Of a DNA stretch of 64,000 nucleotides, positions 42,335-49,310 are shown piece after piece (within the stretch, counting starts at the first letter, position 1; each line of letters starts with the position of its first letter). The DNA lies in NCBI RefSeq assembly GCF_041053055.1, contig NZ_CP163443.1:6865001-6929000 (forward strand), read 5' to 3'. A program made the translations under genes and the position numbers. Source of the stretch: Streptomyces sp. R41. Lineage in GTDB: Bacteria; Actinomycetota; Actinomycetes; Streptomycetales; Streptomycetaceae. The notes beneath the pieces were generated by a model, which made no database searches, had not been told where the DNA came from, and was given only the letters and a program-made list of their open reading frames with translations.

Positions 42335-42468
42335 TTGCGCCCCGTCAGGGGCGCGGGGAACTGCGCGACAAGCCCCCACGCACCCGCACCAAAAGAACAA
42401 CCCAGGGGGGTCTGGGGGCGAAGCCCCCCAGGTACGGGACGGGTAGGGGCGGAGGGGGCGAAAAACCA
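42335..42468. repeat. Streptomyces intergenic repeat, family 1, copy 5
   Basis: A full-length copy: GCGCCCCGTCAGGGGCGC hairpin, GGGGAACTGCGCGACAAGCC, an inner CTGGGGGCGAAGCCCCC hairpin and a GGGGCGAAAAA tail, located between the helicase stop and the hydrolase start. Confidence 0.8.
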
Positions 42469-42515
42469 ATGGCCCGGCCCCACCGAAAGGCGGGACCGGG
42501 CCATCAAACAGAGGA

Positions 42516-44933
42516 TCAGCTCTCCGTGGACTCCGCGGCAGCCGCGGCCTTGCGGGTGCGGCGACGCGCAGGCTTGGCCTCGGTGTCCTCGGCAGCCGCC
42601 TGAGCGGGAATCTCGACGTCGAGGGCCTTGCGGGTGCGGCGACGCACGGGCTTGGCTTCGACGGCCTCGGCGGTGTCCACGGCAGCGGCGGCCTTGGCGC
42701 GCGTACGGCGCGGCTTGGCCTCCGCCTCGGCCGCGACCTCGGCTCCGTCGTCGACGGCGACCGCGGCCTTGCGAGTCCGCCGCGCCTTGGCCGGAGCCTC
42801 AGCAATACCCTCAGCGGTCTCGACGGCAGTCTCCGCGGCCTTGCGGGTGCGGCGACGCGCAGGCTTGGCCTCGGCGTCCTCGGCAGCCGCCTGAGCGGGA
42901 ATCTCGGCGTCGAGGGCCTTGCGGGTGCGGCGACGCACGGGCTTGGCTTCGACGGCCTCGGCGGTGTCCACGGCAGCGGCGGCCTTGGCGCGCGTACGGC
43001 GCGGCTTGGCCTCCGCCTCGGCCGCGACCTCGGACACGGCCTCGACCGTGTCGACAACAGCCTCCGCGGCCTTGCGAGTCCGCCGACGCACGGGCTTGGC
43101 CACGGCCTCCGCGGCCTCCGACACGGCCTCGACCGTGTCGACAACAGCCTCCGCGGCCTTGCGAGTACGACGACGCGGCTTGGCCGGAGTCTCGGCGACA
43201 TCCGCAGCGACGGTCTCGACCGCGACGGCCGGAGCCGTCTCCACGGTCTCCACGGACTGCGCCGTCTCGACCGGCTCCGCCGTCTTGCGGGTCCGACGAC
43301 GGCGCGGCTTGGCCGGCTCGTCGACGACGCCCTCGGCCGTCGCCACGGCGGTCTCCGCGGCCTCGTCCACCGAGGTCACCGACGCGACCGCCTCCGACAC
43401 CGCCCCGGCGCGGGTACGGCGACGACGCCGCGGCGTACGGGGCTCGACGGCCTCGTTGGCCTCGGCGGAAGCTGACTCGGTCGTCGCCTCAGGAACCGGA
43501 GACGCGGACGTCTCCTCCAGCGCCGCGCCGTTGCGCGTACGACGGCGACGACGCGGCGCGCGCTCGCGCTCGGCGGACGGCGCCGAGGAGCGGTCACCAC
43601 GATCATTGCGATCCCCGCGGCCACCGCGACCGCGCGGGCCGCGCCCACCGGTCTCGCCGAGGTCCTCGACCTCCTCGGCCGCGAGCCCGGCGCGGGTGCG
43701 CTCGGAACGCGGCAGGACACCCTTGGTGCCGGCCGGGATGCCCAGCTCCTCGAAGAGGTGCGGGGACGTGGAGTACGTCTCGGGCGGGTCGGTGAAGCCG
43801 AGGTCCAGCGCCTTGTTGATGAGCTGCCAGCGCGGGATGTCGTCCCAGTCGACCAGCGTGATCGCCGTACCGGACGCGCCCGCGCGGCCCGTACGGCCGA
43901 TGCGGTGCAGGTACGTCTTCTCGTCCTCGGGGGACTGGTAGTTGATGACGTGCGTGACGCCCTCGACGTCGATTCCGCGCGCGGCGACGTCGGTGCAGAC
44001 GAGGACGTCGACCTTGCCGTTGCGGAAGGCGCGCAGCGCCTGCTCGCGGGCGCCCTGGCCGAGGTCGCCGTGGACCGCGCCGGAGGCGAAGCCGCGCTGC
44101 TGCAGCTGGTCGGCGAGGTCCGCCGCCGTCCGCTTGGTGCGGCAGAAGACCATCGCGAGACCGCGGCCGTCGGCCTGCAGTATGCGCGCGACCATCTCGG
44201 GCTTGTCCATGTTGTGCGCGCGGTACACGAACTGCGCGGTGTTGCGGACCGTCGCGCCCTCGTCGTCCGGCGCGGTGGCGCGGATGTGCGTGGGCTGCGA
44301 CATGTAGCGGCGCGCGAGGCCGATGACCGCGCCCGGCATGGTCGCCGAGAACAGCATCGTCTGACGGCGGGCCGGCAGCATGTTCATGATCTTCTCGACG
44401 TCGGGCAGGAAGCCCAGGTCGAGCATCTCGTCGGCCTCGTCGAGGACGAGCGCCTTGATGTGCTTGAGGTTGAGCTTCTTCTGGCCCGCGAGGTCCAGCA
44501 GCCGCCCGGGGGTGCCGACGATGACGTCGACGCCCTTCTTGAGGGCCTCGACCTGCGGCTCGTACGCCCGGCCGCCGTAAATGGCGAGAACGCGTACGTT
44601 GCGGACCTTGCCAGCGGTCAGCAGGTCGTTGGTGACCTGCGTGCACAGCTCGCGCGTCGGGACGACGACGAGGGCCTGCGGGGCGTCGGTGAGCTGCTCG
44701 GGCTGGGCCCGGCCCGCCTCGACGTCCGCGGGGACGGTGACGCGCTCCAGAAGCGGAAGGCCGAAGCCCAGCGTCTTGCCGGTGCCGGTCTTGGCCTGGC
44801 CGATGACGTCGCTGCCGGACAGGGCAACGGGGAGCGTCATCTCTTGAATGGGGAACGGGTTGATGATGCCGACGGCCTCAAGGGCCTCGGCCGTCTCGGG
44901 AAGGATGCCGAGATCGCGGAAAGTCGTAGTCAG
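42516..44933 (-). CDS. DEAD-box RNA helicase with repetitive basic tail, apparent CTG start
   Basis: An 805-aa ATP-dependent RNA helicase. Motifs in order: Q-motif GIINPFPIQ, Walker A QAKTGTGKT, PTRELCTQV, GTPGRLLDLA, VLDEADEM, FSATMPG, FVYRAHNMDKPEM, ARGIDVEGVTHVINYQ and HRIGRTGRAG. After residue about 430 a low-complexity tail of Lys/Arg-rich KPxRRRTRKA units alternates with Glu/Ala stretches, probably an RNA-binding or condensate-forming region. The Q-motif lies before the first in-frame ATG, and no ATG/GTG/TTG precedes it with a ribosome-binding site; CTG at 44933 with AGAGG 7 nt upstream is the best start. The tail contains a 99% identical internal duplication. Confidence 0.9.
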   Translation of the reverse strand: MTTTFRDLGILPETAEALEAVGIINPFPIQEMTLPVALSGSDVIGQAKTGTGKTLGFGLPLLERVTVPADVEAGRAQPEQLTDAPQALVVVPTRELCTQVTNDLLTAGKVRNVRVLAIYGGRAYEPQVEALKKGVDVIVGTPGRLLDLAGQKKLNLKHIKALVLDEADEMLDLGFLPDVEKIMNMLPARRQTMLFSATMPGAVIGLARRYMSQPTHIRATAPDDEGATVRNTAQFVYRAHNMDKPEMVARILQADGRGLAMVFCRTKRTAADLADQLQQRGFASGAVHGDLGQGAREQALRAFRNGKVDVLVCTDVAARGIDVEGVTHVINYQSPEDEKTYLHRIGRTGRAGASGTAITLVDWDDIPRWQLINKALDLGFTDPPETYSTSPHLFEELGIPAGTKGVLPRSERTRAGLAAEEVEDLGETGGRGPRGRGGRGDRNDRGDRSSAPSAERERAPRRRRRTRNGAALEETSASPVPEATTESASAEANEAVEPRTPRRRRRTRAGAVSEAVASVTSVDEAAETAVATAEGVVDEPAKPRRRRTRKTAEPVETAQSVETVETAPAVAVETVAADVAETPAKPRRRTRKAAEAVVDTVEAVSEAAEAVAKPVRRRTRKAAEAVVDTVEAVSEVAAEAEAKPRRTRAKAAAAVDTAEAVEAKPVRRRTRKALDAEIPAQAAAEDAEAKPARRRTRKAAETAVETAEGIAEAPAKARRTRKAAVAVDDGAEVAAEAEAKPRRTRAKAAAAVDTAEAVEAKPVRRRTRKALDVEIPAQAAAEDTEAKPARRRTRKAAAAAESTES
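42542..42742 (-). repeat. Coding direct repeat, unit 1 (helicase tail)
   Basis: 201 nt repeated at 42833-43033, offset 291 nt (97 codons), with only two mismatches visible. It encodes two KPxRRRTRKA modules. Confidence 0.85.
42833..43033 (-). repeat. Coding direct repeat, unit 2 (helicase tail)
   Basis: Second copy of the 201-nt unit. A further 87-nt-offset repeat (CTCGACCGTGTCGACAACAG) follows within 43030-43170. Confidence 0.85.
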
Positions 44934-45311
44934 GGTGCTGCCTCTTCTGTGTATGCGGTGCGAGGCGAGCGCGGGGGGTCGTGTCGGGACCGTGCCGGGG
45001 ACGTCGGCCGCCTGTCGGGCGGGCCGAGTGGCATGGGACCACTGCCAACGCTCGAGCGCTCGTACCGCTGAGGGTCCCTCCGTATCGTCAGTACGCAATG
45101 TGCCGTACGGACGAGGAGGGCTGTCGGGTCGGAGCCGATCGGGCCACCGACCGGGCATCCTCATTCGTGCGGCCCGTCGAATACTCGCCGGGCGCATTAC
45201 CACCATACCCTGGAATCGCGCACATGCGATGGCCGATTTGGTCACGTAGTCGTCGTCACACTGATTGACCAGGGACTTCCCTGTCGCGGTGAGCGGGCTA
45301 TTGTGCGCTTC
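44934..45311. promoter_or_regulatory. Divergent intergenic region, helicase / ferritin-like
   Basis: 378 nt without a gene. A TATTGT box (45299-45304) lies 7 nt before the ferritin-like ATG and fits a leaderless transcript on the plus strand. On the minus strand I see no clear housekeeping promoter; cold-responsive leaders are common before such helicases but none is recognisable. Confidence 0.4.
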
Positions 45312-46073
45312 ATGACGACGCCTGACAACGCCGCTGACACACCCGCCGAGGCCGCCGACGACACGGCTCCCGCGGCCACCGGAGTCGCCGCCCAGGACTG
45401 GGACACGGCCTCCGCCGACCCCCAGTACCGCGCCGCGGTCGTGGACCTGCTCGGAGCGCTCGCGTACGGAGAGCTCGCGGCGTTCGAGCGGCTCGCCGAG
45501 GACGCCAAGCTGGCGCCGACGCTGAGCGACAAGGCGGAGCTGGCGAAGATGGCGTCGGCCGAGTTCCACCACTTCGAGCAGCTGCGGGACCGGCTCGCGG
45601 CGATCGGCGCGGAGCCGACGCAGGCGATGGAGCCGTTCGTCGCCGCGCTCGACGGCTTCCACAAGCAGACGGCGCCCTCGGACTGGCTGGAGGGCCTGGT
45701 CAAGGCGTACGTCGGCGACTCGATCGCCAGCGACTTCTACCGGGAGGTCGCCGCGCGGCTCGACTCCGACACGCGCGGGCTCGTCCTCGCCGTCCTCGAC
45801 GACACCGGGCACGCCAGCTTCGCCATCGAGAAGGTGCGCGCCGCGATCGACGCGGACCCGCGCGTGGGTGGCCGGCTCGCGCTGTGGGCGCGCCGTCTGA
45901 TGGGCGAGGCACTGTCCCAGTCGCAGCGCGTGGTCGCCGACCGTGACGCCCTGTCGACCATGCTCGTGGGCGGTGTCGCGGACGGCTTCGACCTCGCGGA
46001 GGTCGGCCGGATGTTCTCGCGGATCACCGAGGCGCACACGAAGCGGATGGCCGCGCTGGGGCTGGCGGCCTAA
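45312..46073 (+). CDS. Ferritin-like-fold protein (MiaE-like)
   Basis: A 253-aa protein: a disordered Ala/Asp/Thr-rich N-terminus (about 1-45), then a four-helix ferritin-like domain. Helix 1 holds AYGELAAFERLAEDAK (Glu), helix 2 ELAKMASAEFHHFEQLRD (E-x2-H), helix 3 LEGLVKAYVGDSIASDFYRE and helix 4 AVLDDTGHASFAIEKVRAAI (H). The E/ExxH plan fits a di-iron site related to tRNA hydroxylase MiaE. Actinomycete members lack a proven function. An in-frame GTG three codons upstream is an alternative. It is divergent from the helicase. Confidence 0.83.
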   Translation: MTTPDNAADTPAEAADDTAPAATGVAAQDWDTASADPQYRAAVVDLLGALAYGELAAFERLAEDAKLAPTLSDKAELAKMASAEFHHFEQLRDRLAAIGAEPTQAMEPFVAALDGFHKQTAPSDWLEGLVKAYVGDSIASDFYREVAARLDSDTRGLVLAVLDDTGHASFAIEKVRAAIDADPRVGGRLALWARRLMGEALSQSQRVVADRDALSTMLVGGVADGFDLAEVGRMFSRITEAHTKRMAALGLAA

Positions 46074-46092
46074 GCACGCGGCTCGGGGCCCT

Positions 46093-46140
46093 TACGAGCC
46101 TTGCGGAACGGGTTACTACGAGCCTTGCGGAACGGGTTAC
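46093..46140. repeat. Perfect 24-nt tandem duplication
   Basis: TACGAGCCTTGCGGAACGGG plus TTAC occurs twice head-to-tail. The second copy includes the stop codon (TTA on the plus strand) of the minus-strand membrane protein gene. Confidence 0.85.
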
Positions 46141-46406
46141 GCGGTCGCCGAGCGGCGGCGAAAGCGTTCCTCCGGGCGGAGCAGCAGGGAGAGCAGGGCC
46201 GCGGAGACCGCGGCCGCGCCGAGCAGGATCACCAGGAAGTGGCCGGCGCCCAGCGCGGTGTGCGTCAGGAAGGCACCGAACAGGGCTCCGGCCACTCCGG
46301 TCGACAGGACCAGGCTGCGGGCCGGCAGCCGATGCGGCAGCCGGTACGCAGATGCCCATGCCAGCGCGAGACCGAGCATCGCGGAGCCGAGCGCTTCCAA
46401 GAACAT
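46137..46406 (-). CDS. Small membrane protein
   Basis: An 89-aa protein with three predicted helices (about 4-20, 31-50 and 54-76) and a basic tail RPEERFRRRSATA, so the C-terminus should be cytoplasmic. The Gly-rich helix VLSTGVAGALFGAFL resembles transglycosylase-associated / YeaQ-like small proteins, but that is not certain. GAGGGA precedes the ATG. Convergent with the ferritin-like gene. Function unknown. Confidence 0.72.
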   Translation of the reverse strand: MFLEALGSAMLGLALAWASAYRLPHRLPARSLVLSTGVAGALFGAFLTHTALGAGHFLVILLGAAAVSAALLSLLLRPEERFRRRSATA

Positions 46407-46698
46407 GGTGGGGGTCCCTCCCGCACGGCCGGTGCAAATCGGTCGTAGCCGGTCTTACCCCTGACGTGCGGAATGCAATCCTCCCCTGTGGCCCATCTGT
46501 ACTCCATCTGTGTGAGCGAAGGGCCCCGCCCGCTGCGAGCGAAGGGCCCCGCCGGCGTGCGGGCGGGCCGCGCCGCCGTGCGAGTGGGCTGCCCCGCCGT
46601 GCGAGCGTGCCGCGCCGCCGTGCGAGCGAAGGGCCCGCTGTGCAAGCCGAGGGGGCCCGGTGGCAGTGCCACCGGGCCCCCTCGCTGCGTCTGTCGCT
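46407..46698. repeat. Intergenic region with imperfect GC-rich tandem repeats
   Basis: 292 nt between two minus-strand genes. From about 46515 to 46640 a motif containing GCCGTGCGAGCG recurs at least four times with variable spacers (unit roughly 25-30 nt). It reads open in several frames but has no Shine-Dalgarno or conserved product, so I treat it as non-coding. It ends in a terminator hairpin. Confidence 0.6.
46649..46683 (-). terminator. 16-bp hairpin terminator after the DUF3107 gene
   Basis: GAGGGGGCCCGGTGGC (46649-46664) pairs with 46668-46683 around AGT, 16 nt after the DUF3107 stop on the minus strand. Confidence 0.8.
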
Positions 46699-46926
46699 CT
46701 ACAGCGCGCTGAATCCCACCTTGCGCTGCGTGGGCTCACCGAGCTCCACATACGCCAGGCGGTCGGCCGGAACCAGGACCTTGCGGCCGTGGTCGTCCAC
46801 GAGGCTCAGCAGCTGCGACTTACCGGACAGCGCCTCGGACACCGCGCGCTCGACCTCTTCCGGGGTCTGACCGCTCTCCAGAACGATCTCGCGGGGCGCG
46901 TGCTGCACGCCGATCTTGACCTCCAC
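46699..46926 (-). CDS. DUF3107-family protein
   Basis: A 75-aa soluble actinomycete protein, VEVKIGVQHAPREIVLESGQ then TPEEVERAVSEALSGKSQLL and a final strand ending VGFSAL. This matches DUF3107, a family conserved beside TetR genes in Actinobacteria. The GTG at 46926 with GGAGGGA upstream is preferred over an ATG 19 codons earlier. It is likely a small beta-alpha-beta protein; role unknown. A strong terminator follows. Confidence 0.88.
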   Translation of the reverse strand: MEVKIGVQHAPREIVLESGQTPEEVERAVSEALSGKSQLLSLVDDHGRKVLVPADRLAYVELGEPTQRKVGFSAL

Positions 46927-47061
46927 GGCTTTGTCCCTCCGACGGTCAGTGATGTGCGCGTGTGTCCGCGCCGTACGCAGCACACATTAGCCCGGTGAGG
47001 GGACGTACACCTTCCGCCCAAGAACGCCAGGAGCGAACAGTGGATGGGAACAAAGTGGCGG

Positions 47062-47703
47062 TCAGTGGTGATCCGTGCCGTGCAGCGGGAAACCCGCGAT
47101 GCCCCGCCAGGCCAGCGAGGTCAGCAGCTGGACCGCCTGGTCGCGCGGGACGCTGCGGTCGCTGTGCAGCCAGGAGCGGGCCACCACCTGGGCGAGGCCG
47201 CCGAGGCCGGAGGCGAGGAGCATCGACTCGGCGCGCGACAGACCCGTGTCCTCCGCGATGACGTCGCAGATCGCCTCCGCGCACTCGTGCGTCACCTTGT
47301 CGACGCGCTCGCGGACCGCGGGCTCGTTGGTCAGGTCCGACTCGAAGACCAGCCGGAAGGCGCCGCCGTCGTCCTCGACGTAGGCGAAGTAGGCGTCCAT
47401 CGTCGCGCGGACGCGCAGCTTGTTGTCCGTGGTGGACGCGAGCGCGGTCCGAACCGCCTGGAGCAGCGACTCGCAGTGCTGGTCCAGCAGGGCGAGGTAC
47501 AGATCGAGCTTGCCCGGGAAGTGCTGATAGAGAACCGGCTTGCTGACGCCCGCGCGCTCGGCGATGTCGTCCATGGCGGCCGAGTGATACCCCTGCGCAA
47601 CGAAAACTTCCTGGGCGGCGCCGAGGAGCTGGTTGCGTCGGGCACGGCGCGGCAGGCGAGTGCCCCGCGGGCGTGCCGCCTCTGTCTGCTCGATGGCTGT
47701 CAC
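47062..47703 (-). CDS. TetR/AcrR-family transcriptional regulator
   Basis: A 213-aa regulator. The DNA-binding helix-turn-helix is at residues about 20-65: RRNQLLGAAQEVFVAQGYHS, AAMDDIAERAGVSKPVLYQH, FPGKLDLYLALLDQH. The C-terminal helical domain binds an unknown ligand. GTG 47703 has GGGAGG upstream; a longer reading is possible but upstream codons look non-coding. Located next to DUF3107, as in other actinomycetes. Its operator might be its own promoter; no obvious dyad was located. Confidence 0.9.
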   Translation of the reverse strand: MTAIEQTEAARPRGTRLPRRARRNQLLGAAQEVFVAQGYHSAAMDDIAERAGVSKPVLYQHFPGKLDLYLALLDQHCESLLQAVRTALASTTDNKLRVRATMDAYFAYVEDDGGAFRLVFESDLTNEPAVRERVDKVTHECAEAICDVIAEDTGLSRAESMLLASGLGGLAQVVARSWLHSDRSVPRDQAVQLLTSLAWRGIAGFPLHGTDHH

Positions 47704-47936
47704 GCCGCCTCCCAAAATTGTCCACATGCGGTGTGCGCCGCGCGGCCATCGTACTTTTCGGTAACCCTGGTGTGCGCGGTGCGAGCGCAGAATTTCACGG
47801 ACCGGACGCGGGCGATAGTGGCCCAAAGCCTGCCGAACGCGATGAGATGGGCGCTACGCCGCCCCGACTGCCCTGATCAGCGGCGTCCCGTCGCGGGCGA
47901 TCGCCCTCGTTGATCAACGGTGTGCGTTCCCGTTGA

Positions 47937-48155
47937 TCACCGGTAGTCGTCCTCGTTGAGTTCTACGACCCTGGCCTGCTCGGCGAGGTCCGCCTCGTTG
48001 GCGTTGTCGGGGTCGCCGACCGGCTTCGGGTCGACTTCCTCCGACGGGTCCAGCTCGGTGACCTGCTCGGCGGCGGCGGCTTCCGGAGCTTCCGCGTCGA
48101 GAATTTCCCGGAACTGGTCGTTGAAGGTCTCGGGGTCTGTCGGGTCGACTGTCAT
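47937..48155 (-). CDS. Small acidic protein
   Basis: A 72-aa highly acidic protein (MTVDPTDPETFNDQFREILD, many Glu/Asp/Ala, ending VVELNEDDYR). It has no hydrophobic segment and is probably disordered. GGAAGAGGAA precedes the ATG. It lies between the TetR gene and a divergent hydrolase. No known family is recognised, though similar short acidic proteins occur in Streptomyces. Confidence 0.65.
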   Translation of the reverse strand: MTVDPTDPETFNDQFREILDAEAPEAAAAEQVTELDPSEEVDPKPVGDPDNANEADLAEQARVVELNEDDYR

Positions 48156-48300
48156 GGTTCCTCTTCCCGAGCGGGCGAGTGCGCTCCTGTATGCGTACGA
48201 GTGCCCTCGTCTGAAGCCTAGGAGACACCCGATCGGGGCGCTATGCCATCTGCTCGCGATCTGTGACGGCGAACACATGAGCCACTGCGTGATCGTCTCG

Positions 48301-48306
48301 TAACAT
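48301..48306 (+). promoter_or_regulatory. Candidate leaderless -10 element
   Basis: TAACAT ends 6 nt before the ATG of the hydrolase at 48313; no Shine-Dalgarno is seen. Confidence 0.35.
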
Positions 48307-48312
48307 TGCCGC

Positions 48313-49302
48313 ATGTCTTCGACCGAGCTGCCGCCCGTGCTGGCCACCACTGTCACACCGCGGGTCGGTGCCGTCAGGGTCGCGGCGGGGGAGCGGTTGC
48401 GATCGGTGGGGCTGCCGGGGATCACGCTGACGATCCGTTCGAGACCGCCGGAGCGGGAGGGGCTGCCGCCCGCGTTGTACGTGCACGGCCTGGGCGGTTC
48501 CTCGCAGAACTGGTCGGGGCTGATGCCGCTGCTTGACGGGACCGTGGACAGTGAGGCCGTGGACCTGCCCGGCTTCGGGGACTCGCCACCGCCGGACGAC
48601 GGGAACTACTCGGTCACGGGGCACGCGCGCGCGGTCATCCGTTATCTCGACGCGGCCGGGCGCGGGCCCGTGCACCTCTTCGGGAACTCGCTCGGCGGGG
48701 CCGTCACGACGCGCGTCGCGGCCGTACGCCCCGACCTCGTCCGTACGCTCACGCTGATCTCGCCCGCGCTCCCGGAGATCCGGGCGCAGCGCACCGCCTG
48801 GCCGACCGCGCTGCTCGCGGTGCCGGGCGTGGCGCGGCTGTTCACCAGGCTCACCAGGGACTGGAGTGCCGAGCAGCGCGTACGCGGGGTCATGGCGCTC
48901 TGTTACGGGGATCCCAGCATCGTGACGCCCGAGGCGTTCCGCGAGGCGGTCGAGGAGCTGGAGCGGCGGCTCGCCCTCCCGTACTTCTGGGACGCCATGA
49001 CGCGCTCGTCGCGCGGGCTGGTGAACGCGTACACGCTGGGCGGCCAGCACGGGCTGTGGCGCCAGGCCGAGCGCGTACTCGCGCCGACGCTGCTCATCTA
49101 CGGCGGTCGCGACCAGCTCGTCGGCTACCGCATGGCCCAGCGCGCGGCCCGCGCCTTCCGCGACTCCCGACTGCTGTCCCTGCCGGAGGCGGGGCACGTC
49201 GCGATGATGGAGTACCCGGAGACGGTGGCCACGGCCTTCCATGAACTCCTCGCGGACACCGGTGAGTTGGCCTCATCGTCCGCAGCCGGAGCGGGGAGCT
49301 GA
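48313..49302 (+). CDS. Alpha/beta hydrolase
   Basis: A 329-aa hydrolase with a full triad: oxyanion hole VHGLGGSSQNWSGLMPLL, nucleophile in LFGNSLGGAVTTRVA, acid in IYGGRDQLVGYR and histidine in LPEAGHVAMMEYP. Residues 1-55 are a beta-rich lead-in; no signal peptide. The 3' end lies 8 nt before the DUF3152 gene, so the two are likely one transcript. The substrate cannot be read; meta-cleavage-type hydrolases and esterases are plausible relatives. Confidence 0.87.
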   Translation: MSSTELPPVLATTVTPRVGAVRVAAGERLRSVGLPGITLTIRSRPPEREGLPPALYVHGLGGSSQNWSGLMPLLDGTVDSEAVDLPGFGDSPPPDDGNYSVTGHARAVIRYLDAAGRGPVHLFGNSLGGAVTTRVAAVRPDLVRTLTLISPALPEIRAQRTAWPTALLAVPGVARLFTRLTRDWSAEQRVRGVMALCYGDPSIVTPEAFREAVEELERRLALPYFWDAMTRSSRGLVNAYTLGGQHGLWRQAERVLAPTLLIYGGRDQLVGYRMAQRAARAFRDSRLLSLPEAGHVAMMEYPETVATAFHELLADTGELASSSAAGAGS

Positions 49303-49310
49303 GGCGGCGC

